Below are positions 1 to 7,232 of a stretch of 10,747 nucleotides of DNA, one piece after another. The notes under the pieces are model-generated. The model was not told the DNA's origin. It worked only from the letters and a program-made list of their open reading frames with translations, and searched no databases. The position numbers and the translations under genes are program-made. Numbering within the stretch: the first letter of the stretch is position 1; each line of letters starts with the position of its first letter. The DNA is from FACHB-1406 sp034189065. GTDB taxonomy: Bacteria; Cyanobacteriota; Cyanobacteriia; Cyanobacteriales; Spirulinaceae. The stretch is taken from the NCBI GenBank assembly GCA_034189065.1, contig JAXHVQ010000173.1:1-10747 (forward strand), written 5' to 3'.

Positions 1-819
1 TTCGTTTAAATTGGGTCCGGGAATGCGCGATCGCCCGATGAGCGCTAAGCGAATTCCTTCTCCTCGGCGGCGATAATATTGGTGGGCTAGGAGTAGCGCG
101 TCGAGGTTGCTCAGTTCGAGGACGCGCATCGCCAAACCCGAGAGTCCGGGGACAAAAGCATCGGTGTCGAGTCGCACCCACCCCACCGCACGCCCTCGAA
201 CCGTCTCCCTTTCCAAGCGTTCCAAGGCTTCGGCGAGCAAATGTTGGAGTTGGGGGGACAAACTTTGGTCGCTGTATTCGCGAATGGCACGCACATTGGC
301 TCCTTGTTCCATTAACCAGGCGAGGGCGCGGATGTCGCGGGGGGTGGTAGAGTCGAAGGTGAGGGAACCGGTATCGACGTGAATGCCCAGGGCAATGGCG
401 GTGGCTTCGCTTGGGGAGAGGGAGAGGCTGGCTTGTTGGAGTTTTTCGACAATGAGGGTGGAAATTGCACCGAGGGGTTCGATTTGGCGATCGCTGGCGG
501 GAATATCGCTTTCCGCTTCGAGGTGATGGTCGTAAATGGTAATGCCTTGGAGTTGGGGCAAATCCAGCCATTGGGCGCACGGACCGAGGCGATCGCGTTT
601 TTGGGCATCGGGAATGCTGAGGGTGCGAATGTTTTGGGGATTAATACTGCGGCGGTCCGCGATCGCCAATTCGTTGCGATGCAGGGCTAAAAAGTTTCTA
701 ACCGCCGGATGCGCGCCCCCCGCGAGGACGATTTGACTGCCTCGTTTGAGGCGCGAAATTCCCACGGCTGCCCCTAAAGCATCGAAATCAGCGGTTTGAT
801 GGCACAAAATGATATCCAC
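1..819 (-). CDS. DHH-family phosphoesterase, N-terminal part (3' end beyond window)
   Basis: I translated this leftward frame from GTG 819: 273 residues, open to the window edge. An in-frame TAA at 826-828 on the minus strand excludes an upstream start, and a purine-rich AGAGGGGAG lies about 10 nt before the GTG. DHH motif I is CHQTADFDALG (residues 6-16, with H7, D11 and D13 as metal ligands). D71 fits motif II, D97-H98-H99 is the DHH triad, and D149 lies in HVDTGSLTF. The last visible residues (ALIGRSRIPG near 260-270) resemble the linker into a DHHA1 domain. Cyanobacteria often carry this DHH module at the N-terminus of a protein of about 900 residues that continues with CBS domains and a tRNA nucleotidyltransferase/poly(A) polymerase domain. 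That continuation is inference because it lies outside the window. The alternative is a stand-alone oligonucleotide or cyclic-dinucleotide phosphodiesterase. The gene is divergent from psbZ. Confidence 0.88.
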   Translation of the reverse strand, partial: MDIILCHQTADFDALGAAVGISRLKRGSQIVLAGGAHPAVRNFLALHRNELAIADRRSINPQNIRTLSIPDAQKRDRLGPCAQWLDLPQLQGITIYDHHLEAESDIPASDRQIEPLGAISTLIVEKLQQASLSLSPSEATAIALGIHVDTGSLTFDSTTPRDIRALAWLMEQGANVRAIREYSDQSLSPQLQHLLAEALERLERETVRGRAVGWVRLDTDAFVPGLSGLAMRVLELSNLDALLLAHQYYRRRGEGIRLALIGRSRIPGPNLNE

Positions 820-1046
820 GATTGATTAACTCCCCTCTGTCCCCAATGCTCCTGCCAAATCGATTCCCTCTCTCTGATACAATAAAATTTGCGATGGGGA
901 TGTTGGAAATGCTGATTGCCGATTCTGTGTTTCTCGCTCCCCTATCTCAGCTTATCTCCAGACTAGAACAATTTTAAAATTCGTTCGATTCAATTGAAAC
1001 TGAGAGTTTTTACTTACTCGATCGCTATTTTGGGAGAATCTTAACA

Positions 1047-1235
1047 ATGTCTATCCTTTTTCAATTCGCACTTTTGGGTTTAGTTTTGGTGTCTTTTGTG
1101 ATGACGATCGGGGTGCCTGTCGCCTACGCCTCCCCTCAAAACTGGGAGCAGTCTAAGGGTTTGATCTATATAGGGTCGGGACTGTGGGCTATTTTGGTGA
1201 TCGCAGTTGGTATTTTAAACTTTTTTGTCATCTAA
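1047..1235 (+). CDS. psbZ: Photosystem II reaction center protein Z (PsbZ/Ycf9)
   Basis: This 62-residue protein has the size and layout of PsbZ. Helix 1 is at about residues 4-27, a short polar loop ASPQNWEQSKG at about 28-38, and helix 2 at about 39-61, ending in NFFVI. PsbZ is a small thylakoid membrane subunit at the edge of the photosystem II core near CP43, where it helps stabilise the core and its antenna interactions. GGGAG at 1032-1036 is placed to act as ribosome binding site for ATG 1047. The 227-bp gap to the divergent DHH gene must hold its promoter. TACAAT at 878-883 resembles a -10 box, but I see no convincing -35, so I do not call it. ribH follows on the same strand, an order I recall from Synechocystis (sll1281-sll1282). 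Confidence 0.96.
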   Translation: MSILFQFALLGLVLVSFVMTIGVPVAYASPQNWEQSKGLIYIGSGLWAILVIAVGILNFFVI

Positions 1236-1246
1236 TGATGTCCGCT

Positions 1247-1286
1247 GGGGGTCGAGGGGGAACCTCGTTCGCCTCCTCCCCCTTTT
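1247..1286 (+). terminator. Hairpin with T-run after psbZ
   Basis: G-run 1247-1251 pairs with C-run 1278-1282, followed directly by TTTT 1283-1286. Inside it a second perfect hairpin forms: CGAGG 1253-1257 with CCTCG 1263-1267 around a 5-nt loop. It sits 12 bp past the psbZ stop. It would separate psbZ from ribH, or act as a partial terminator between them. The T-run is short, so efficiency is uncertain. Confidence 0.5.
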
Positions 1287-1333
1287 GAGTTTGGGGTTCA
1301 ACGCGAGCGGTTCAGAAGGGAAGAATTCAGAAC

Positions 1334-1378
1334 CTATTATCCATTATCCGTACCTATTGCCCATTAACCCATTGCCCG
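1334..1378. repeat. Degenerate heptamer repeat upstream of ribH
   Basis: Two perfect copies of ATTATCC (1336-1349) are followed by spaced ATTGCCC, ATTAACCC and ATTGCCC units up to the ribH start. Short tandem repeats of this kind are common between cyanobacterial genes. The repeat abuts the ribH start codon and leaves no recognisable Shine-Dalgarno there. Confidence 0.6.
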
Positions 1379-1379
1379 T

Positions 1380-1946
1380 ATGGCTGTCTTTGAGGGAACT
1401 TTTGATGGAGACCATTCAAGTCTCCGATTCGCGATCGCGATCGGTCGTTTTAATGACCTGATTACTAGCAAACTTTTGTCTGGATGTCAAGACTGTCTCA
1501 AACGTCACGGCATCGATATCGACCCCCACGGAACCCAAGTCGATTACGTCTGGGTTCCGGGTAGCTTTGAAGTGTCGATGGTCGCCCGCCAATTGGCAAT
1601 TTCCGGCCGCTACCACGCAATTATCTGCTTGGGCGCGGTCATTCGAGGTCAAACGCCCCATTTCGACTACGTTGCAGCAGAAGCCGCTAAAGGCATTGCA
1701 GCGACGAGTTTCCAAACCGGAGTTCCCGTCATTTTCGGTGTCCTCACCACTGATACCATGCAACAAGCCCTCGAACGCGCCGGTATTAAGAGCAACCACG
1801 GTTGGGATTACGCGCTCAACGCCCTAGAAATGGCGAGTTTGATGACGCAGCTTAGGGGAAGCGATCGCGCCGAAAAGCCGATTTTAACCGCTAGCGAGGA
1901 ACCGGGATACTTGCCCGCCGAAAATAGCAAACAGCGGTCTGGGTAA
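1380..1946 (+). CDS. ribH: 6,7-dimethyl-8-ribityllumazine synthase
   Basis: RibH condenses 5-amino-6-ribitylamino-uracil with 3,4-dihydroxy-2-butanone 4-phosphate to lumazine, the penultimate step of riboflavin synthesis. It is cytosolic and usually assembles as pentamers or 60-mers. Visible family motifs are GRFND (22-26), VPGSFEV (59-65), GAVIRGQTPHFDYV (85-98), which contains the likely catalytic His94, GVLTTDT (120-126) and the phosphate-binding Arg133 in QALERAG. At 188 residues it is about 30 longer than the usual 155-160. The excess is a polar tail after about residue 157 (RGSDRAEKPIL onward), as seen in other cyanobacterial RibH. ATG 1380 is chosen because MAVFEGTF is the N-terminus I recall for cyanobacterial homologues, although no Shine-Dalgarno precedes it. 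It probably has its own promoter or relies on psbZ read-through. Confidence 0.96.
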   Translation: MAVFEGTFDGDHSSLRFAIAIGRFNDLITSKLLSGCQDCLKRHGIDIDPHGTQVDYVWVPGSFEVSMVARQLAISGRYHAIICLGAVIRGQTPHFDYVAAEAAKGIAATSFQTGVPVIFGVLTTDTMQQALERAGIKSNHGWDYALNALEMASLMTQLRGSDRAEKPILTASEEPGYLPAENSKQRSG

Positions 1947-1989
1947 GAGGCTAAGCACCTCAACAAAATCTTTTACACACCTCTTACTC
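1941..1989 (+). other. Inverted repeat straddling the ribH stop
   Basis: GTAAGAGG (1943-1950) and CCTCTTAC (1980-1987) are perfect 8-bp complements, extendable by one G-T and one G-C pair. The loop is 29 nt and no T-run follows. It could protect the ribH mRNA 3' end or be a weak terminator. Chance is possible. Confidence 0.25.
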
Positions 1990-2054
1990 TCGTAAACACG
2001 GTATGTCAGGGATTTGAGCATATCAAGATGGGTAATTCATTGTGAACGGGTACT

Positions 2055-2205
2055 TATCAACTCGCCAAAGCTCAAAAGTTGTGTCACATTTGAAACAAAG
2101 TTTGAAGAACTGCGCACTGCTAGTCAAGAAAAGTAGGAAAATATCAAAGTAGAATTTGAGCGAGCGTGGGACGACTTATAGAAGACTTTTTGAAACCAAC
2201 ATTAG
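2055..2205 (+). pseudogene. Decayed 3' part of a small coiled-coil protein gene
   Basis: No intact frame exists here, but the conceptual translation looks protein-like. Residues YQLAKAQKL read from 2055 in one frame. After a shift near 2091, TKFEELRTASQEK reads from 2095, then a TAG (2134-2136), then ENIKVEFERAWDDL (2137-2178), a second TAG (2179-2181), KTF, TGA (2191-2193), NQH, TAG (2203-2205). Heptad-like charged and hydrophobic spacing and the WDDL-KTF ending resemble the C-terminus of small cyanobacterial coiled-coil proteins I recall as Sll1863-like stress proteins. The first TAG stands where such proteins often have Trp (TGG). Four stops and one frameshift within 150 bp mean it cannot make the protein. 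No upstream half or start is recognisable. Resemblance is by eye only. Confidence 0.4.
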
Positions 2206-2232
2206 AGAAATTCGATTAGCTAAAGATTTCAG

Positions 2233-2259
2233 AAAGCGAGGGTGTCCTCGCTTTTCTTT
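2233..2259 (+). terminator. Intrinsic terminator
   Basis: AAAGCGAGG (2233-2241) and CCTCGCTTT (2246-2254) form a perfect 9-bp stem with a GTGT loop, followed by a T-rich tail. It lies 28 bp after the last stop of the decayed gene and 33 bp before the MscS start. It is best read as the original terminator of the decayed gene, now ending any read-through from ribH. Confidence 0.7.
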
Positions 2260-2291
2260 CCCTCGACCAAAATAACTAGAAATCAGCGGAA

Positions 2292-3167
2292 ATGGAAATC
2301 TTAACAACAATCCAAAATAGCCTCGAAGAAGTCATCAGCAGCATTGTCAAAATTATTCCTGCTTTATTTGCTGCCCTGATTATCTTAATCCTAACCCGTT
2401 ATGCGGCTGAATTTACTAGGGAATTAGCCATTAAAGTCGGTGGGCGAACGATCCATAGTCGATCGCTACAACTGTTACTCTCCAAAACAAGCTATGTCGC
2501 AGCTTGGGTTATTGGGATTCTCACCGCTTGTGTCATTGCCTTTCCGGGACTGACATTAGGCGATATTATAGCGACATTAGGATTGGGTTCTGTTGCCATT
2601 GGTTTTGCCTTTCAAGATATTTTTAAAAACTTCCTTGCCGGAATTTTACTCTTAGTTCAAGAACCCTTTCGCTTGGGCGATCAAATCGTCGTAGGCGACT
2701 ATGAAGGAACTGTCGAACAAGTAGATATTCGGACAACCCAACTGCGCACCTATGGAGGCGAACGAGTTTTATTGCCTAACTCGCAAGTGTTTACCAGCGC
2801 GGTTTTAGTGAGAACAGCCTTTAGCGCAAGACGCACAGATTTAGCAGTGGGAGTCGATTACAATACCTCTCTTTCTCAAGCATCAAGCGTATTAGAAAAC
2901 ATTATTGCTGGCGTGGAAGGAGTGCTCGGCGAACCCGCCCCCGAAATCGATTTAGTCAGCTTTGGAGACAGTTCAATCGATTTCGTCGTTCGCTATTGGA
3001 CGGCTCCCGAAACAAAGAATGTTCGCCACGTCCAAACTCGGGCAATTCTCGCCATTAAACAAGCCTTCGATCGCGCGGATATCGGCATCCCTTACCCCAT
3101 TCGCACTCTGTATTTTTATAACCAACAAAAGTTTAACGATTATTTACCGCCTGAAAGCGATAAGTAG
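2292..3167 (+). CDS. MscS-family mechanosensitive ion channel
   Basis: This 291-residue protein matches the short MscS architecture, a membrane channel that opens under bilayer tension to release solutes in hypo-osmotic shock. Predicted helices are TM1 at about 17-38 and TM2 at about 66-86. The pore helix TM3 at about 92-122 is glycine/alanine-rich (LGLGSVAIGFAFQD), then kinks into NFLAGILLLVQEPFRLGD, the family signature. The beta domain follows (VGDYEGTVEQVDIRTTQLRT, about 134-153, then LPNSQV), and the alpha/beta C-terminal domain runs to about 275. Length is close to E. coli MscS (286). ATG 2292 has only a weak GCGGAA upstream. It stands alone, with a terminator before it and an intergenic region after it. 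Cyanobacteria usually have several MscS paralogues, so no specific gene symbol is given. Confidence 0.93.
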   Translation: MEILTTIQNSLEEVISSIVKIIPALFAALIILILTRYAAEFTRELAIKVGGRTIHSRSLQLLLSKTSYVAAWVIGILTACVIAFPGLTLGDIIATLGLGSVAIGFAFQDIFKNFLAGILLLVQEPFRLGDQIVVGDYEGTVEQVDIRTTQLRTYGGERVLLPNSQVFTSAVLVRTAFSARRTDLAVGVDYNTSLSQASSVLENIIAGVEGVLGEPAPEIDLVSFGDSSIDFVVRYWTAPETKNVRHVQTRAILAIKQAFDRADIGIPYPIRTLYFYNQQKFNDYLPPESDK

Positions 3168-3258
3168 AATGTCATTCAGCAAACCCTATAGAAGCGACGC
3201 GCTCCGTGCGAAATAGAAGCAGAAACCTCGATTCAACGGTTGAAACTCACCTCTGCGT

Positions 3259-3288
3259 TGCCAACTGCCAACTGCCAACTGCCCACTG
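3259..3288. repeat. Tandem heptamer TGCCAAC repeat
   Basis: Three tandem copies of the 7-bp unit TGCCAAC and a variant fourth (TGCCCAC) lie 91 bp after the MscS stop. This is typical of the short tandemly repeated sequences in cyanobacterial intergenic DNA. The surrounding stretch 3168-3388 shows nothing else firm apart from a 13-bp palindrome, TTCAACGGTTGAA, at 3232-3244. Confidence 0.7.
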
Positions 3289-3388
3289 ACCCCATTTCAT
3301 AACTTTTGTTAATAAAAAATATCAGAATGTTAACTTTGTTGTGCTTTTGCCAAGCTTGAATCCCCCCTCCCAAAGCGATCTGCTAGTA

Positions 3389-3483
3389 TTTCTGAGAAGG
3401 TTAAACAGGGTAGGAGCAACGCTGCTGTCTAATAGAGCGGCTACACTTGTCCCTTGAACACAAACCCTTACACAACTCAGAAA
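3389..3483 (+). ncRNA. Candidate structured RNA (small RNA or leader)
   Basis: Nested complementarity spans 95 nt without a gene. TTTCTGAG (3389-3396) pairs perfectly with CTCAGAAA (3476-3483). Inside it AAGG (3397-3400) pairs with CCTT (3466-3469) and TT (3401-3402) with AA (3463-3464). AGGG (3407-3410) pairs with CCCT (3451-3454). An apical hairpin pairs GCTGCT (3421-3426) with AGCGGC (3436-3441), including one G-T pair. A terminator-like hairpin follows 11 nt downstream. I matched no known riboswitch or RNA family: the signatures I recall for glutamine, fluoride, cobalamin and SRP RNAs are absent. It could be a free-standing small RNA or an attenuating leader of the gene at 3567. The outer stem is the strongest evidence and the inner pairings are weaker. 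Confidence 0.35.
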
Positions 3484-3493
3484 ATCCCCCATT

Positions 3494-3527
3494 CCCCCCT
3501 CTTTTTGGAAAGCGAGGCGGTTTTTTT
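3494..3527 (+). terminator. Terminator-like hairpin before the hypothetical gene
   Basis: CCTC (3498-3501) pairs with GAGG (3514-3517). One C-C mismatch follows, then two further C-G pairs (3495-3496 with 3519-3520). A run of seven T (3521-3527) comes directly after. It lies between the candidate structured RNA and ATG 3567, so it would end a small RNA or act as an attenuator. The C-rich arm also resembles a dispersed cyanobacterial intergenic motif, so a repeat origin is possible. Confidence 0.5.
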
Positions 3528-3566
3528 ATCAATACTGACTGTAACCAGCGCACAGAAAAGCAAGCA

Positions 3567-3893
3567 ATGAAACATTACAGCGACGATTGGATTTCAGAGT
3601 GGTGCAGCGAAAATGGCTGGACGGATTTATTTACAGAGCGCCTCAACCACTACTGGGCTTTTCCTCCAGGAGCGGTGATGCCCGAGCCGATTCCCTCGAA
3701 AACCCTCAAAATCATTAAAGCCGAAAAAGGCCTATGTCGAGAAGAACGACTATGGCTAATTTTCGCAACGGTAGCGACGATGGTAGCTGTGGGTTTGAGC
3801 TACGCCCTCGAGTCGCCGATGCCATTAGTGTTTGCCTTTGCCTTCGATGCGATCGCGGCGGCTAAATTGGAAGTAGAATTGCCCTACGAGTAG
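3567..3893 (+). CDS. Conserved cyanobacterial membrane protein of unknown function
   Basis: This 108-residue protein has a soluble N-terminal half rich in aromatic and acidic residues (DDWISEWCSENGWTDLF, about 5-21, then HYWAFPPGAVMPEPIP, about 28-43). One hydrophobic segment follows at about 64-82 and a second, weaker one at about 84-100, with an acidic end (EVELPYE). I recall close relatives across cyanobacteria with the same HYWAFPPGAVMPEPIP and MPLVFAFAFDA segments, none with an assigned function. The frame is open upstream to TTG 3447, but those 40 residues overlap the candidate RNA and its terminator and read like a repeat (NPPFPPLFGKRGGFF). ATG 3567 is therefore the likely start, although its Shine-Dalgarno is poor. 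Expression may depend on read-through of the upstream hairpin. Confidence 0.8.
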   Translation: MKHYSDDWISEWCSENGWTDLFTERLNHYWAFPPGAVMPEPIPSKTLKIIKAEKGLCREERLWLIFATVATMVAVGLSYALESPMPLVFAFAFDAIAAAKLEVELPYE

Positions 3894-4205
3894 TCTCGAC
3901 AATTGGGTTGGGAAAGAATCCAGAATAGCAGAATTCAGAATGGAAGAATTCAGAATGGAAGAAGCTTTGAGGCGTTATTCAAAGTCGGTGATATTCTTCT
4001 ACGGGTTATGTTCCATTGGGAAACGCTAAATATCCCATTGCTGACTCCTCTTCGTGCAGTTCGGGCGTTCGCTCCTCTAAAATCTGTCCGGGTCAAAAAT
4101 TGGCGCGGCTTTGTTCGGAGCGACTCATTCGCAAGGGGAATGGAAGATGGGGAAGAGATAGATAGGATTGTGGAATATCCGTAGGCCGCATTAGCCCCTT
4201 AATTC
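3894..4205. other. 312-bp intergenic region
   Basis: Apart from the tandem repeat near its left end I see no RNA gene, no clear promoter and no terminator. A 93-codon frame (3903-4184) starts inside the repeat and shows no protein-like composition. The gap presumably holds the promoter of the signalling cluster, but I cannot place it. Confidence 0.5.
3930..3963. repeat. 15-bp tandem repeat
   Basis: AGAATTCAGAATGGA occurs twice head-to-tail (3930-3944, 3945-3959), plus the first 4 bp of a third copy. The core GGAAGAATTCAGAA recurs upstream of ribH at about 1319-1332, so it is dispersed as well as tandem. Confidence 0.75.
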
Positions 4206-7200
4206 ATGTTTTTTCCCGTCGCGATCGCGCTACTCGTTCTCGTTTTCTACTTCGCCCGCAAAGCGAAGCGGTTGGCGATCGCCTTGGAAAAGAGCCAAAA
4301 TCTCAATTGCGATCTCGATCCCAATAACACGATCCGAGCGCTGTTTAAGACCTCCAACGACGCGATCGCCATTATCGACAAAGAATACACTATCGTGGCG
4401 GCAAACCGCAAGACCCAGCAACACTTTGAAAGCGTTTTTGGCAAAACATACGACATCGGCGCGAACGTCCTAGATTTATTAGCCGAACACCCCCAACAAC
4501 AAGCCCAAGCTCGACAACTGTGGAGTCGCGCTTTGAGCGGAGAAAGCTTTACCATTACCGAAACGTTTGAAGATGCAACGGGAGAGCGGCGTTACTACGA
4601 AATGAGTTTTAGTCCCATTTTTGGGGAAGATTCGAGCATCGAGCAAGCCCTAGTTCTAACCCGAGAAATCACCGATCGCGCCCGCGCCCAACAAGCCCTA
4701 GAAGAGTGTAACGATCGCTTAGAATCGAGAGTGAGGGAACAAACCGCCCAACTGACACAAATCAACGAATTATTGCAACAAGAAATACGCGATCGCACCT
4801 CCACCGCCAACCAACTCGCCCAACAAGAGCAACTCTTCAACGCCTTTTTCCAAGGCGCATCGGTCGGTTTAGTCATCCTCGATCCCCAACTGCGCTATCT
4901 CCAACTCAACACCGTTCTTGCCGAAATCGATGGCATCCCCCTCGAAGAACACCTGGGAAAAACCCTCGACCAAGTTCTCCCCGACTTAGCCCCCACCCTC
5001 ATTCCCCTCTACCAACAAGTTATAGAAACAAAAGCACCCGTTTCCAAAGTTAGCATTTCGGGAGAAACGCCTAAGCAACCGGGTACGACGTGCCACTGGG
5101 AAGCCTCTTATTTCCCCTTATTTGGAGAAAATCGTCAATTGCTGGGCGTGGGAGGAGTCATCGTCGAAACCAGCGATCGCGTCCGAGCAGAAATAGCTCT
5201 GCGCGGACGCGAAAAGCAACTGCGATTAATTACCGACTCCCTTCCAGCGTGTATTGCCTACACCGATGGCGAACAACGCTATCGATTTGCCAATAAAACC
5301 TACGAAACCTGGTTTGGCTATCGACAAGAGGACATTTACGGCAAAACTGTCAAAGAGGTGATTGGCGAAACGGGGTATCAAGTCGTCAAAGATAAAATTC
5401 AAAGAGCGCTTTCGGGCGAGCGAGTGACTTACGAAGCTGAGGTTCCCTATCAGTTCGGCGGCACTCGCTCAATTCGCGCATCGTTGGTTCCCGATATCGG
5501 CGAAAACGAGCGAACTCAGGGATATTATGCCCTCATCGAAGATATTAGCGCCCGCGTTCGCGCCGAGCGCGCCTTGCGAGACAACGAAGAAAAGTTTCGC
5601 CAACTGGTGGAATCGATTCGAGAAGTCTTTTTTATCTATAGCGCCGACTATCAGAAATTGGTTTATCTGAGTCCCGCTTATGAAGAAATTTGGGGACGCA
5701 GCAGCCAGGAATTATATGAGAATCCCGCTTCGTGGCTCGAAACCGTTCATCCCGAAGACCGGGAAATCGTTCGCGACGAACTCGTCAAACAATTTCAAGG
5801 ACAACTGTTCCATCGGGAATTTCGCATCGTCAAACCCGACGGTTCCATCGCTTGGATTTTGGGACGAACCTTTTGGAGTCGAGAACAGGCAGGAGAAACG
5901 CGACGGATTGTGGGCATTGCCGAAGAGATTAGCGATCGCAAGCAATTGGAAATGTCGCTCCATCGATCCTTACAGCGCCTCGAAAACCTGCACCAACTCG
6001 ACTACGGGATTCTCGCCGCCCGGGAGCCGTCCGCGATCGCAGAAGCGGCGATTTGCAACCTGCAACGGCTGATCCCCTGCCAGCGCACCACCATTGCCAC
6101 CTTCGATTTTGAAGCGCAAACCGCCACCATTCTCATGACTCGAGGGGGAGGTGCCAATAGCGCCGGAACTGGATTTCAGCTTCCCCTGCCAGCATTTCAA
6201 CCCGTTATCGAGCAATTGCAACGAGGTGCGAGTTACGCCATCTCGGAGCTGTCAATATTTCGAGGTTCGGCTGAAATGGAAGCCCTCGAAGCCGAGAAAC
6301 TCAACCAGTTTGTGAGTTTCCCATTGCGAACCGAACGCGAGTTTCTCGGCATTCTGAAAATTTGGTTAGAGAATCCAGACTCTCTCGATAGCGAACAGAT
6401 AACGATTGCCACAGAAGTCGGCGCTCAAATTGCCATCGCCCTTCAACAAGCCCATCTCTCCCAACAAATCCAACGTTACACCGCAGAACTCGAAGAGCGG
6501 GTGCGCCAGAGAACCGCTCAGTTGCAAGACATCAACCAAGAGTTAGAATCGTTTACCTACTCGGTTTCCCACGATCTGCGAGCGCCCTTGCGAGCGCTAC
6601 AAGGCTTTGCCACCGCCCTTTTGGAAGATTACGGCGATCGCTTTGACGACTTGGGACGCGACTATGCCCAGCGGCTCGTCATCGCTGCCCAGCAAATGGA
6701 ACAGCTCATTCAAGATTTACTCAATTATAGTCGCATCAGTCGGGCAGAATTGCGCCTGAAATCCGTCGATTTGCTAGCAACGATTGGGGAGGCGATGGCA
6801 CAATTGGAAACCCCCATCGAGCGATCGCAAGGGCAAATTCGGGTGGAGAAACCCCTCGCGCCGATGTACGGCAATCGAGCTATTTTACTTCAAGTTATCG
6901 CCAACCTCCTCTCCAATGCAGTTAAGTTTGTCGCCCCCGGCACCCAACCTCGCATTCGCCTTTGGACAGAGGTCAAAAATCAAAGGGTTCGGCTTTGGGT
7001 AGAAGATAACGGCATTGGAATTCATCAAGAATATAGCGATCGCATTTTTCGAGTCTTCGAGCGCTTGCATGGTAACGAAACTTATCCCGGTACGGGAATC
7101 GGTCTGGCCATTGTCCGTAAGGGGATGGAGCGCTTGGGCGGAAACTCGGGCTTTGAATCAATCCCCGGCGAGGGAAGTCGTTTTTGGATCGAGGGGCAAC

Positions 7201-7220
7201 TTTTTAAGAATAAAACGTAA
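4206..7220 (+). CDS. Multi-PAS/GAF sensor histidine kinase
   Basis: This is a 1004-residue sensor kinase. One N-terminal membrane helix (about 2-17) anchors it, with no periplasmic loop, so sensing is probably cytoplasmic. PAS-like domains follow at about 43-158, 207-328, 337-452 and 460-580, each ending in the usual EITDRARAQ-like exit (for example EISDRKQLE at 574-582). A coiled coil spans 157-205. A GAF-like domain at about 592-750 leads through a second coiled coil (750-783) to HisKA with SHDLRAP (phosphoacceptor His789). HATPase_c shows the N box N900-N904, G1 DNGIG (934-938), the F box around 948-951, and G2 GTGIGLA (962-968). There is no receiver and no chromophore-binding Cys I can identify, so the ligand is unknown. 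An in-frame TAA at 4200-4202 fixes ATG 4206 as the earliest ATG, although its Shine-Dalgarno is poor. The Rcp1-like receiver 96 bp downstream is the probable partner. Confidence 0.93.
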   Translation: MFFPVAIALLVLVFYFARKAKRLAIALEKSQNLNCDLDPNNTIRALFKTSNDAIAIIDKEYTIVAANRKTQQHFESVFGKTYDIGANVLDLLAEHPQQQAQARQLWSRALSGESFTITETFEDATGERRYYEMSFSPIFGEDSSIEQALVLTREITDRARAQQALEECNDRLESRVREQTAQLTQINELLQQEIRDRTSTANQLAQQEQLFNAFFQGASVGLVILDPQLRYLQLNTVLAEIDGIPLEEHLGKTLDQVLPDLAPTLIPLYQQVIETKAPVSKVSISGETPKQPGTTCHWEASYFPLFGENRQLLGVGGVIVETSDRVRAEIALRGREKQLRLITDSLPACIAYTDGEQRYRFANKTYETWFGYRQEDIYGKTVKEVIGETGYQVVKDKIQRALSGERVTYEAEVPYQFGGTRSIRASLVPDIGENERTQGYYALIEDISARVRAERALRDNEEKFRQLVESIREVFFIYSADYQKLVYLSPAYEEIWGRSSQELYENPASWLETVHPEDREIVRDELVKQFQGQLFHREFRIVKPDGSIAWILGRTFWSREQAGETRRIVGIAEEISDRKQLEMSLHRSLQRLENLHQLDYGILAAREPSAIAEAAICNLQRLIPCQRTTIATFDFEAQTATILMTRGGGANSAGTGFQLPLPAFQPVIEQLQRGASYAISELSIFRGSAEMEALEAEKLNQFVSFPLRTEREFLGILKIWLENPDSLDSEQITIATEVGAQIAIALQQAHLSQQIQRYTAELEERVRQRTAQLQDINQELESFTYSVSHDLRAPLRALQGFATALLEDYGDRFDDLGRDYAQRLVIAAQQMEQLIQDLLNYSRISRAELRLKSVDLLATIGEAMAQLETPIERSQGQIRVEKPLAPMYGNRAILLQVIANLLSNAVKFVAPGTQPRIRLWTEVKNQRVRLWVEDNGIGIHQEYSDRIFRVFERLHGNETYPGTGIGLAIVRKGMERLGGNSGFESIPGEGSRFWIEGQLFKNKT

Positions 7221-7232
7221 ACCTGACGCTTC

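Noticed and set aside
107..736. Plus-strand open frames near the left end
   Set aside because: They are antisense to the clearly coding DHH frame, whose motifs fix the minus strand as coding.
878..883. TACAAT as -10 box for psbZ
   Set aside because: It matches -10 well but no acceptable -35 lies at the right spacing, and it would leave a 160-nt leader; not supported enough to call.
1225..1461. 78-codon plus-strand frame overlapping psbZ and ribH
   Set aside because: It runs through the terminator-like hairpin and heptamer repeat and overlaps ribH in another frame.
3356..3389. TTGAAT and TAGTAT as promoter for the candidate RNA
   Set aside because: The spacing is 22 bp, too long for a standard sigma-70-type promoter.
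3389..3483. SRP RNA or a known riboswitch
   Set aside because: The conserved GGAAGCAG-type SRP loop and the core motifs of glutamine, fluoride and cobalamin riboswitches were looked for and not seen.
3903..4184. 93-codon plus-strand open frame in the gap before the kinase
   Set aside because: It begins inside the 15-bp tandem repeat, has no ribosome binding site and no recognisable protein motif.
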